A program made the translations under genes and the position numbers. Of a stretch of DNA of 51,794 bases, positions 44,176-51,677 are shown one piece after another. The stretch comes from Lacrimispora defluvii (GTDB taxonomy: Bacteria; Bacillota; Clostridia; Lachnospirales; Lachnospiraceae): NCBI GenBank assembly GCA_013036995.1, contig JAAOXG010000067.1:1-51794 (forward strand), given 5' to 3'. How positions within the stretch are numbered: the first letter of the stretch is position 1; the number at the start of each line of letters is the position of its first letter. Under the pieces are notes generated by a model. The model saw nothing but the letters and a program-made list of their open reading frames with translations, did no database searches and was not told where the DNA came from.

Positions 44176-45027
44176 GTGATAACATTAAAAGGGGCAGTTG
44201 TATCTGCGAAAATCAAAGAAGAGGTAACAGAGCTTTTACGTGAACTTGCGGGAACGGTTCCAAGACTTGCAATTGTAAGGGTTGGAGAACGGCCTGATGA
44301 TATGGCATATGAACGTGGTGCATTGAAGAAAATGGAAAACTTCGGTCTGCAGGCAGAAAGCTTCTCCTTCCCGGCGGATATTTCCGATGAAGGTTTCCAG
44401 GCAGAATTTAAAAAGATAAATGAGAATCCTGATATAGATGGAATTCTTCTTCTGCGTCCACTGCCAAAACAGATTAATGAACGGGACATCGAGCATATGA
44501 TTGATCCTCTAAAAGACCTGGATGGAATTTCACCTGAGAATATAGCCCGGGTTTTTGCAGGAGAAAATGAGGGGTTTGCGCCCTGCACAGCAGAAGCGGT
44601 TATTGAGGTACTAAAGGCCAATGACATTTCCCTGTCAGGAAAGCGGGTGGCAGTTGTCGGAAGAAGCATGGTAGTAGGCCGTCCCCTTTCCATGCTTTTA
44701 CTAAAGGAGAATGCAACGGTTACCATCTGCCATACACGGACAAAGGAAATTGAAAAAACCTGTCAGAATGCAGAAATCTTAATTGCCGCTGCCGGACAGG
44801 CAAAGATGATAAATTCCTCTTATGTTGGTGCAGATGCGGTTGTGATTGACGTAGGAATTAATGTGGATAACGATGGAAATCTTTGCGGAGATGTGGATTT
44901 TGAATCATTAAATGGCGTTGCCTCCATGGCAACCCCAGTGCCGGGAGGTGTGGGAGCCGTGACCACAGCGGTTCTTGCAAAGCATCTGGTAATGGCAGCA
45001 GGGAAACGCAGAGGCAGCAGGGCATAA
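44176..45027 (+). CDS. folD: Methylenetetrahydrofolate dehydrogenase, FolD family
   Basis: 283 aa. Catalytic N-terminal domain, then the NAD(P)-binding domain with GRSMVVGRPLSMLLL and the C-terminal TPVPGGVGAVTTAVL. The usual YxxxK catalytic pair is altered: Y45 is kept, but position 49 is alanine (DDMAYERGALKKM), with lysines only at 51 and 52. In E. coli FolD that lysine is needed for the cyclohydrolase step, so this protein may act mainly as the dehydrogenase while FchA does the other half. The start is GTG at 44176, about ten bases after AGGAG. Confidence 0.92.
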   Translation: MITLKGAVVSAKIKEEVTELLRELAGTVPRLAIVRVGERPDDMAYERGALKKMENFGLQAESFSFPADISDEGFQAEFKKINENPDIDGILLLRPLPKQINERDIEHMIDPLKDLDGISPENIARVFAGENEGFAPCTAEAVIEVLKANDISLSGKRVAVVGRSMVVGRPLSMLLLKENATVTICHTRTKEIEKTCQNAEILIAAAGQAKMINSSYVGADAVVIDVGINVDNDGNLCGDVDFESLNGVASMATPVPGGVGAVTTAVLAKHLVMAAGKRRGSRA

Positions 45028-45046
45028 ATAAATCAGTTAAATTTAA

Positions 45047-45089
45047 AAGCGTCATAGACCGGACTGTATTTAACCGGTTTATGACGCTT
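45047..45089. terminator. Bidirectional terminator between folD and the permease
   Basis: AAGCGTCATAGACCGG and CCGGTTTATGACGCTT form a 16 bp stem with one mismatch. The minus-strand side has TTTTAAATTT after it. Confidence 0.75.
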
Positions 45090-45107
45090 ATCATATATCC
45101 ATTCCAT

Positions 45108-46667
45108 TTATTTCTTCGGAATATCCGAATGATGGATTTCCTCCGAGAATTCTGTTAATAATCGGCGTCTTTTTGCAGTTTCTTCCTGTACACGCTTTGG
45201 CGTGGGAGATTTCCGCTTTGCCGAGACACGCACAAATGGATAGCAGGCTGTGAAAAATGCAACCAAAGCCAGACCAGCGATAAATCCCAGAGTCTGTCCT
45301 TTTATAAATGGCATGCTGAACATAGCAATTACAAGGCCTGCCAAAGTAAATAAGGAACTGTACGGAAAACCGCACAATCTGCAGCTTCCTTCCGGTTTTC
45401 CGTTCTTTTTCCGGAAACGGATATGAGTTGCCATAAGCATAATATAAGTGAAAAGAAGTGCAAATCCTCCGGAGCTGATTAAAAATAAATAAACTTCAGG
45501 AAATATCAGACCAACATAAAGAAACAGCAGCATGGAACAACCGGAAAAAAGGATGCCCCGATAAGGAACGTCGGTTCTGTCTCTTAGAAAAGCGGGTCCC
45601 AGGCCATCCTCTACCAGAGAGCGGAGCATTCTTCCGATTCCAAACATGGCGGCTACCATTGTGGATAAAATGGCACTGATTAAGATGATTGTCATGGCTG
45701 TGCCCGCCCATGACATCCGGAAACTGTTTAATGCCGTGACCATGGGACTCACCTCTTCACTTAAAGAGGAGGTAGGGACCAGAAGCAGAAGCATGGTAAT
45801 GCAGAGAATATAAAGTGTAACCAGCCATCCTACAGTCATATGAATTGCCCGGGGAACGTTTTTTTCCTTGTCCTTTGTTTCACTGGCTGCAAGTCCTATA
45901 ATTTCGAATCCTGCATAGGTGAACAGGACAATCAGCATGCTGCCTGCCAGGCTTTTGATACCGCCGGGCAGAAATGGTTCTGACCTTAAGACCTGGAACC
46001 CCAGCGGTTTATAACCAGGAACCAGTCCAAACACAAAGAGAGCGCCGAAAAGAATAAATCCCAGGATAGCTACAACCTTCACTCCTGCCAGAAGGCTTTC
46101 CAGACTGCTGAGCTGGCTGGCTCCCAGAAGATTAATAAGGGTCACTCCTAAAATCAGAATTGTTCCCAAAACCGGTATGGAAACAGTGGGAAACCAGGTT
46201 CGAAACAGCAGGGAAACGGCTGTTGCTTCACTTGACATAGCAATTACCATACCGGTCCAGTAAACCCAACCCACTACAAATCCGGCACCTTTACCTAAAT
46301 ATTCTGCCGCAAATGTCCGGAAGGAACTGGAAGCTGGATTGGATACCGTCATTTCTGAAAGTGCAAACAGGATGAAATATACCATAACTCCGCATATCAG
46401 GTAAGATAGTATAATCCCGGGACCAGCGGCCTTTATGGCAACGGAAGACCCGAGGAAAAAGGAACCGCCGATCACAGTTCCCAAAGCCATCATTGTTAAG
46501 TGGCCTGCAGTCAGACCATTACTGTTACACAAGAACAGGCTGTGAGCGTAGCAGAGATAGGCCCGTTTAAGATTGCCATTCTGGTGATAATATTTTCCCA
46601 TTTCTTCATAAGTTTTATAATTTCGGCTGTTTTTTGCAGCCTCTAGGTGTAGATCATGAATATTCAT
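45108..46667 (-). CDS. Amino acid permease (APC/AAT family) with TPR-like N-terminus
   Basis: 519 aa. From about residue 54 it is a typical 12-helix amino acid permease, with LTMMALGTVIGGSFFLGSSVAIKAAGPGIILSYLICG and a later SEATAVS and FTYAGFEIIGLAASE. The first ~52 residues are soluble and form one TPR-like helix pair (YKTYEEMGKYYHQNGNLKRAYLCYAHSLFLC), an unusual addition. The tail is basic. The start is ATG at 46667, six bases after AAAGGAG. The substrate is unclear; AAT members carry neutral or basic amino acids. Single gene. Confidence 0.9.
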   Translation of the reverse strand: MNIHDLHLEAAKNSRNYKTYEEMGKYYHQNGNLKRAYLCYAHSLFLCNSNGLTAGHLTMMALGTVIGGSFFLGSSVAIKAAGPGIILSYLICGVMVYFILFALSEMTVSNPASSSFRTFAAEYLGKGAGFVVGWVYWTGMVIAMSSEATAVSLLFRTWFPTVSIPVLGTILILGVTLINLLGASQLSSLESLLAGVKVVAILGFILFGALFVFGLVPGYKPLGFQVLRSEPFLPGGIKSLAGSMLIVLFTYAGFEIIGLAASETKDKEKNVPRAIHMTVGWLVTLYILCITMLLLLVPTSSLSEEVSPMVTALNSFRMSWAGTAMTIILISAILSTMVAAMFGIGRMLRSLVEDGLGPAFLRDRTDVPYRGILFSGCSMLLFLYVGLIFPEVYLFLISSGGFALLFTYIMLMATHIRFRKKNGKPEGSCRLCGFPYSSLFTLAGLVIAMFSMPFIKGQTLGFIAGLALVAFFTACYPFVRVSAKRKSPTPKRVQEETAKRRRLLTEFSEEIHHSDIPKK

Positions 46668-46842
46668 GAAGACTCCTTTCAAGAAATCCTGATTGAATCA
46701 TATTAGCGCTCTCATATCAGTATATTCCGCTGGTACATGCCGGTGTGATAAATCCATATGGTGTTGCGTTTTTAATAGAAATAGTGTGAAACAAAAACCA
46801 AAATTCCGATAATTTGTTAAGAAAAGCTTAAGTATTGTTGAA

Positions 46843-46871
46843 TTGAAACGAAGAATATTGTTTGTTATAAT
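46843..46871 (+). promoter_or_regulatory. Promoter of the flotillin-like gene
   Basis: TTGAAA at 46843-46848 and TATAAT at 46866-46871, 17 base spacer. The TGAAAC at the -35 also matches ECF sigma-W sites, but the CGTA -10 is missing. Confidence 0.7.
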
Positions 46872-46928
46872 AAATACGACTGTATTTTACAAACAGTTTA
46901 AATTACACCAAAAGAAGGGGGAAAGAAT

Positions 46929-48467
46929 ATGACGAATATGAGTTTATTTTCCACAATTATTGCCATTATTCTGATAGCAGGCATCCTGGGGATCCTGATG
47001 TCAGGATATGTAAAGGCTCCGCCAGATATGGCATTTATTATTTCCGGATTAAGAAGAAAGACGGTGATTGGAAAAGCCAGTATCAAGATTCCGTTTCTTG
47101 AGCGGCTGGACCGGTTGAGTTTAAAATTAATACCCATTGATGTTAAGACATCCAATGCGGTTCCTACTGCGGATTATATTAATATTCAGGTAGACGCTGC
47201 TGTCAATGTAAAAATCAGCAGTGATCCAAACAGACTTTCTTTAGCAGCACAGAACTTTTTAAATCAGGATACAGAGTACATAGGCCGGGTTGCAAGAGAG
47301 GTTTTAGAAGGTAACATGCGTGAGATTGTGGGACGTATGAGACTGGAAGAGATGGTCAGCGACCGCATGAAATTTGCAGAGCTGGTAAAAGAAAATGCCA
47401 TGCCGGATCTTGCTGCCATGGGACTTGATATAGTCAGCTTTAATGTACAGAATTTCTCTGATGCCAATGGTGTTATTGATGACCTTGGTATCGATAATAT
47501 TTCACAGATCAAGAAAAAAGCTGCCATTGCAAAAGCAGAGGCGGATAAAGAGATTGCCATTGCAAAGGCATCTGCTGATAAGCAGGCCAATGATGCAAGA
47601 ATTAACTCAGAACGTGAAATAGCGATCAAGAACAATGAGCTTGATATTCAAAAGTCCGACTTAAAGAAATATGCAGATGTTAAGAAAGCAGAGGCAGATG
47701 CTGCATACCAGATTCAGCAGGAGGAGCAGCGTAAAACCATTGAGGTCACATCTGCAGATGCAGATATTGCCAAGCAGGAGAAAGAAGTTCTGATTAAGCA
47801 GAAGGAAGCCGAGGTTATGGAAAAGGCTCTCGATGCAGAAATCAGAAAGAAAGCGGAAGCAGACAAATTTGCCAGACAGCAGAAGGCAGAAGCCGAGCTT
47901 TATGAGCGCCAGAAAAACGCGGAAGCAAAACGTTTTGAAAAGGTTCAGGAGGCAGAAGCCCAGAAAGCAAGTGCGGAAGCTGAGCGTTACTCAAAGGAGC
48001 AGGAAGCCCAGGGTATCCGTATGGTGGGTGAAGCGGAAGCGGAAGCCATCAAGGCCAAAGGTCTTGCGGAAGCAGAAGCCATGGAAAAGAAAGCCCAGGC
48101 TTATCAGAAGTATAATAATGCAGCTGTAGCTGAAATGATCATTAAGGTATTACCGGAAGTGGCTGGAAAGATTGCAGAGCCCCTTTCCCAGATTGATAAA
48201 ATCACCATCATCGGAGGCGGTGAAGGCGGCAGCCTTGATTCCGTATCCGGCAATGTTCCAGCTGTTATGGCAAAGCTGTTTGAATCCATGAAGGAAACCA
48301 CCGGAATTGATTTAGGTGACATTGTAAAAGCAGGAACCTATGATGCGAAGGTAAACCGGAATATTAATATTACCGGGGTGCCGGAGATTACCATTAAGCC
48401 GGAAGAGAAGACTGTGGTGCAGAAAACAGATACAGATAAGGTAACAGACACAGAAACAATTGTATAA
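46929..48467 (+). CDS. Flotillin-like SPFH-domain protein (FloT/YuaG type)
   Basis: 512 aa. One N-terminal membrane segment (about 5-26), the SPFH/band 7 domain (about 27-190) and a long coiled coil (about 195-400) very rich in Ala-Glu-Lys, with the Glu-Ala repeats (GEAEAEAIKAKGLAEAEAM) typical of flotillins. The C-terminal ends with a short globular part and a Thr-rich tail. Flotillins organise ordered membrane domains and are often co-transcribed with an NfeD protein; no nfeD gene is next to it. AAGGGGG seven to eight bases before the ATG. Confidence 0.93.
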   Translation: MTNMSLFSTIIAIILIAGILGILMSGYVKAPPDMAFIISGLRRKTVIGKASIKIPFLERLDRLSLKLIPIDVKTSNAVPTADYINIQVDAAVNVKISSDPNRLSLAAQNFLNQDTEYIGRVAREVLEGNMREIVGRMRLEEMVSDRMKFAELVKENAMPDLAAMGLDIVSFNVQNFSDANGVIDDLGIDNISQIKKKAAIAKAEADKEIAIAKASADKQANDARINSEREIAIKNNELDIQKSDLKKYADVKKAEADAAYQIQQEEQRKTIEVTSADADIAKQEKEVLIKQKEAEVMEKALDAEIRKKAEADKFARQQKAEAELYERQKNAEAKRFEKVQEAEAQKASAEAERYSKEQEAQGIRMVGEAEAEAIKAKGLAEAEAMEKKAQAYQKYNNAAVAEMIIKVLPEVAGKIAEPLSQIDKITIIGGGEGGSLDSVSGNVPAVMAKLFESMKETTGIDLGDIVKAGTYDAKVNRNINITGVPEITIKPEEKTVVQKTDTDKVTDTETIV

Positions 48468-48472
48468 TAAGG

Positions 48473-48510
48473 AAGCGGTATCGGAGAATGATCTCTGGTA
48501 CCGCTTTTTT
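48473..48510 (+). terminator. Intrinsic terminator of the flotillin-like gene
   Basis: AAGCGGTA and TACCGCTT with inner GGAGA/TCTC pairing, followed by TTTTTT. Confidence 0.85.
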
Positions 48511-48656
48511 ATGCTTTTATAAGCATATATATATAGTAATATATTGTCCCTTTTTGCGTCCAGAATAGACATAACCTTACCAAAAATTACATGTAGAGCG
48601 TTATTTATTACATAATGCCCAAAAATGTTACAAAATAAGATATAATAATTTGAAAT
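48511..48656. repeat. Regulatory module copy R1 (upstream of small membrane protein)
   Basis: Begins with hairpin ATGCTTTTATAAGCAT, then an AT-rich run, then TTACAT at 48587 and 48608 (21 bases apart) and TTACAA at 48628. A diverged second copy lies at 50770-50901. A TATAAT lies at 48641-48646. Confidence 0.6.
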
Positions 48657-48770
48657 ATAATATTTTGTAATTATATAAATTTGCTGTAATTTAAAGCAGG
48701 AACTTTTGCGGCTTTATTGTTCCTACTTGTCTCCCAAATCTTGAAACTGGGATTTGTACAGAAAAATGGT

Positions 48771-49319
48771 ATGAGAAAGGGGGTGGGATATGGTATCACC
48801 TTATGGATAAAAGATACCTTTACATATAATCCCTTTTCCTTCAGTCTAATTCTCACAGCCATCTGCATACTGGTTATTAGTTGTTTATTTATGGGACCAT
48901 GTTATGGAGGGAAAAAAAGCAGGGCCGTCAGTATAGTAGCGATGACAGCCATGATACTCTTATCCGTGTCTCTTTTTATAAATGGTGTTTATTACAAGCC
49001 GTTCTACATGGAATTTCGTTTCCTTAGTTCTTTGTTTATATGTAATATTGTTATGATTAGCAGTATGCTGGTAGCTGGGCTAGGTGCGGCAGTATTTTGT
49101 TGTATAGAATTTATGATTTCTTTATCAATAAATAAACTGCGTTCGGTTTTCCTTGCTGCGACCACTGTCTTTTTTGGAATTACATCAGTGGGTATTACCG
49201 TTATAGTATTGCTCCAACACAGAATCTATGTAGTGCCCGGTTATTTATTTCTTTTTGGGTTTCCATTCCTGTTGCTTGCAATATCGCAGCTTTCCGGATG
49301 CATAAAGAGAAACTTTTGA
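48771..49319 (+). CDS. Hypothetical small membrane protein
   Basis: About 182 aa from the ATG at 48771. Five predicted membrane helices (about 24-42, 51-71, 78-110, 123-147 and 154-176) and a basic C-terminal end. No family recognised. The start is uncertain: no ribosome site precedes 48771, and the best one (AAAGGGGGTGGG) leads into an ATG at 48790 in another frame that stops after six codons. A frameshift or a leader peptide could explain this. It is AT-rich and sits in an accessory region with a promoter module shared with the zinc-ribbon gene at 50964, so it may belong to a horizontally gained unit. Confidence 0.6.
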   Translation: MRKGVGYGITLWIKDTFTYNPFSFSLILTAICILVISCLFMGPCYGGKKSRAVSIVAMTAMILLSVSLFINGVYYKPFYMEFRFLSSLFICNIVMISSMLVAGLGAAVFCCIEFMISLSINKLRSVFLAATTVFFGITSVGITVIVLLQHRIYVVPGYLFLFGFPFLLLAISQLSGCIKRNF

Positions 49320-49641
49320 ATCAATTCCTTATATAACGAGGAATTATAAAAGACTATTTTTAGATCATACCCTGATAAGCTTAGACCCAGTGTTAAGACT
49401 AGAAATGACTTGCAATCCATTTGATACTGAGTTTACATCAACAACCAATAAATGAAATAACTTGTACTTTCGTCTATTGGTTTGTTGTAGATTGGCAGTC
49501 GTCCCCTTGTGGACTCAATAAGAGTTAATTGGGTTGTTAAAAACAATTTGATTACGCTAAGAGTTTTACCACAAGTTTTTAATATTAAAAAAGATTTAAA
49601 AACAAGATGAAACTAGATTTAATGGTTTGTAATTTAAATGT
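49320..49641. other. AT-rich stretch with no gene
   Basis: No credible coding region. It contains the first copy of the IS110-leader-like block (49401-49529, listed separately) and AT-rich sequence after it. Confidence 0.6.
49401..49529 (+). repeat. IS110-leader-like block, copy A (orphan)
   Basis: 129 bases about 86% identical to 50312-50439. It contains AACCAATA...TATTGGTT (stem with a 24-base loop) and GTCC...GGAC (small stem). No recombinase gene follows it. Copy B sits upstream of an IS110 transposase fragment. Confidence 0.7.
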
Positions 49642-49680
49642 GCACAGTAGTTATATATGTTCCTAAACTACTGTGCTTTT
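49642..49680 (+). terminator. Terminator-like hairpin
   Basis: GCACAGTAGTT and AACTACTGTGC pair over 11 bases, followed by TTTTGTTT. No clear gene precedes it, unless the membrane protein at 48771-49319 is read through. Confidence 0.65.
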
Positions 49681-49704
49681 GTTTATAGGATTTTTGAAAT
49701 CCTA

Positions 49705-49763
49705 CCCCGATGAAAAAGTCTTATCAGCCCGCATCTTGCGGGCTGATGTTAGCCAAGTCGGGG
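49705..49763. other. Nested hairpin, possible structured RNA
   Basis: Inner stem ATCAGCCCGC/GCGGGCTGAT (49723-49747, 5-base loop) within outer CCCCGA/TCGGGG. No T-run follows, so it is not a terminator. Non-coding; the 49642-50225 stretch otherwise shows no recognisable gene. Confidence 0.4.
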
Positions 49764-50165
49764 AAGCTTTTGACCCCGGCTCTTTAACCTGTATCATTTT
49801 CGACCCTATGGTTCATCCCTGCTTTTGGAGCAAAATAAGGCGAGAATTATCCAGCTGAGGAATTTATAATTGGTTGCGATTGTGCGACTTGAGGGATATG
49901 AAAAACTGGTCTATATGCGACATTTTTCTGAAAAAGCAACTGGAAGACAAACAGGAGGCAATAGCAATCCAAACAGTTATCAGGTGCAACGGGAAAATCC
50001 TATATTTTTCAGATTTGCCCAACAAGGCTTTTTATCGCCTGATTGGCATATATTTCCACCATCGGTTTTAAAGGTCACACAGGGGCAATTATTTGCGACA
50101 CAGGGCAAAACGAAAGTGGTCTATTGATTCCATTTCACCAGAAACTTAGCCAGATCATCTACCCT

Positions 50166-50184
50166 ATGGTTCATGGTGAACCAT
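50166..50184. repeat. Small perfect hairpin ATGGTTCA-TGG-TGAACCAT
   Basis: The preceding ACCCTATGGTTCAT (50161-50174) also occurs at 49804-49817, so the motif is repeated in this non-coding region. Confidence 0.5.
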
Positions 50185-50225
50185 GAATTTACATCAAACT
50201 GGTTCTATGGTAAAATGGTGCTGCC

Positions 50226-50269
50226 GGGGGTTACAGGGGGTGAAAACACTTCTTCTGTAACTCCCTTTT
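50226..50269 (+). terminator. Terminator-like hairpin
   Basis: GGGGGTTACAG and CTGTAACTCCC pair with one wobble, followed by TTTTCTGTTTC. Confidence 0.6.
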
Positions 50270-50311
50270 CTGTTTCTTTTTCTGCCGTTCCTTTCTCCTG
50301 AAACTAAATCC

Positions 50312-50439
50312 AGAAATGACTTGCAATTCATTCCATACAGAGTTAACATCAACAACCAATAAAAGAAATAACTTGTCCTTTCACCCATTGGTTTGTTCTA
50401 GATTGGCTGTCGTCCCTCGCGGACTCGTGAAGAGTTAAT
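50312..50439 (+). repeat. IS110-leader-like block, copy B (next to transposase fragment)
   Basis: 128 bases repeated from 49401-49529. It ends 64 bases before the likely recombinase start, where IS110-group elements encode their bridge RNA. The stem AACCAAT/ATTGGTT encloses a loop that differs from copy A at several positions. Confidence 0.7.
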
Positions 50440-50503
50440 GCTGTCATCTAAGGTTGCCTGTACGGGAACTGATTGGTCGGAAACAAGATCTGGAGGGAGA
50501 GAA

Positions 50504-50740
50504 TTGCAGAAAAGAGAAAATCTGCTTTATACGGGGATTGACCTGCATAAAGAAAGTCATACCGCAGTGATGGTGAACTGCTGGAATGAAAAGTTAGAGA
50601 TAGTAGTGATAGAAAACAAGCCTAGTGATTTTAAAAAGCTGGCAGAAAAGGTAAAGAGAAAATCCAATCATCTTGGGTTTGAACCCATTTACGGATTGAA
50701 GAATGCATATGGCTACGGCAGAAGTCTAGCTGTAAGGGGG
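50504..50740 (+). pseudogene. Truncated IS110-family transposase (N-terminal fragment)
   Basis: About 79 codons matching the N-terminal DEDD domain of IS110 recombinases: LLYTGIDLHKESHTAVMVNCW with the first catalytic aspartate, then EPIYGLKNAYGYGRSLAV. The second acidic residue expected in GLED reads GLKN, so the site is damaged. Similarity ends at SLAV near 50740 and the frame runs into unrelated sequence, stopping at 50779. Translation would start at TTG 50504, eight bases after GGAGGGAG. The Tnp_20 domain and its catalytic serine are absent, so the fragment is not functional. Confidence 0.8.
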
Positions 50741-50769
50741 TCAGTACAGATTTCTGTTACCACATATAT

Positions 50770-50901
50770 ATGCTTATAAAAGCATATATATAAATAGATA
50801 TATTACAAAAAACAACGTAATTTTACCGAAAGTTACATAAATCATGCTATTTATTACATTAAGCACATTTTTGTCATATTTTGTTGTATAGTATATTATA
50901 C
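50770..50901. repeat. Regulatory module copy R2 (upstream of zinc-ribbon gene)
   Basis: Hairpin ATGCTTATAAAAGCAT (the reverse complement of the one in R1), then TTACCGAAAGTTACAT and a second TTACAT 21 bases on (50833 and 50854). Similarity to R1 covers about 130 bases. A possible promoter follows: TTGTCA at 50871-50876 with a TATTAT-like -10 near 50894. Confidence 0.6.
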
Positions 50902-50963
50902 CTGTGATTACGGCATATAGGAAAAAAGCTATCTTACTTAAAGAAAAAGGAGTGACTTAGAAA

Positions 50964-51263
50964 ATGATTATTTGGGGATATGGAAAAGTTACAAGAAATA
51001 GAATTGGTGGAGTATTCAGAAAAAAATGTGAACATTGTAATGTGGATTTAGTATGGGAGTTGTGTAAAAGGACAACTTGGTTTACTTTATTTTTCATACC
51101 AATTATTCCTTACCAGGTAGTATATTGTATTGAATGTCCTATTTGTGGCAGTTACATAGAAATTACAAAAGAAAGGTTTCTTATGATCAATGAGGAAATT
51201 ATGAGAAAAAGGGAAAGTGGTTGTGTTATATATGACACGTATGATACGTATTATGCTAAGTAA
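50964..51263 (+). CDS. Small zinc-ribbon protein
   Basis: 99 aa. Two CxxC knuckles, CEHCN (near residue 23) and CPICG (near 78), flank a short hydrophobic stretch TWFTLFFIPIIPYQVVYC, the pattern of the zinc_ribbon_15 family of small proteins. The C-terminal end is Tyr/Asp-rich (YDTYDTYYAK). AAAGGAG lies 12 bases upstream of the ATG. The function is not known. It is AT-rich like the rest of the tail and shares its upstream module with the membrane protein gene at 48771. Confidence 0.78.
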   Translation: MIIWGYGKVTRNRIGGVFRKKCEHCNVDLVWELCKRTTWFTLFFIPIIPYQVVYCIECPICGSYIEITKERFLMINEEIMRKRESGCVIYDTYDTYYAK

Positions 51264-51321
51264 GGTGAGTAGGGCCCGGAATTCACTTTAAGAATAAGTA
51301 TAAATGAAACGGGACCAATAA

Positions 51322-51356
51322 AAAGGATGCTCACAGCATATGAGCGTCTTTTTTTA
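51322..51356 (+). terminator. Intrinsic terminator of the zinc-ribbon gene
   Basis: GATGCTCA and TGAGCGTC pair with one G-T wobble, followed by TTTTTTT. Confidence 0.8.
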
Positions 51357-51649
51357 GTTGAACCAAAGAAATTTCTTATTACTCTTATTTATGCAGTAAA
51401 ACTGCATTTATTTAACAGTTTCTTTATACGAAAAAGATCCTGTCTCATCACCTGTCCCGTATTAATATTCCGTATATATTTCCATATAAATGTTAAAAAA
51501 ACGTAAAAGAATGTCGGAAAATAGTTAAAATTCTGCATGTTAAATATTTAACTTGTTCAAAATAGAAAGTTTTCATATTCTTCTGGAATGGTATTCTATA
51601 TTTTGCTTTTATACGTTAAATCTGTACAAATTGTACACAAAACAAAACA
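51357..51649. other. Long AT-rich intergenic stretch
   Basis: No coding region seen. It contains the palindrome TGTACAA-A-TTGTACA at 51623-51637, a candidate operator just upstream of the next promoter. Confidence 0.6.
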
Positions 51650-51677
51650 TTGACATCCCTTTTTCGTGTGATATAAT
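51650..51677 (+). promoter_or_regulatory. Strong promoter reading out of the window
   Basis: TTGACA at 51650-51655 and TATAAT at 51672-51677, 16 base spacer. AATTGATCAATT (51685-51696), a perfect palindrome, lies over the predicted start. The leader runs past the window end; the gene is not visible. Confidence 0.7.

Noticed and set aside
46843-46871. Sigma-W promoter for the flotillin-like gene
   Set aside because: TGAAAC fits, but the -10 is TATAAT and not CGTA; a housekeeping promoter explains it better.
48526-48545. ATATAT-rich tract as a CRISPR or tandem repeat
   Set aside because: Only a short simple AT tract, with no spacer-repeat structure.
49673-49858. 61-codon frame after the hairpin at 49642
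   Set aside because: It runs straight through the nested hairpin at 49705-49763 and has no ribosome binding site.
49870-50127. 85-codon plus-strand frame in the non-coding tail
   Set aside because: No recognisable domain, no ribosome site, and a competing 65-codon frame overlaps it; treated as chance.
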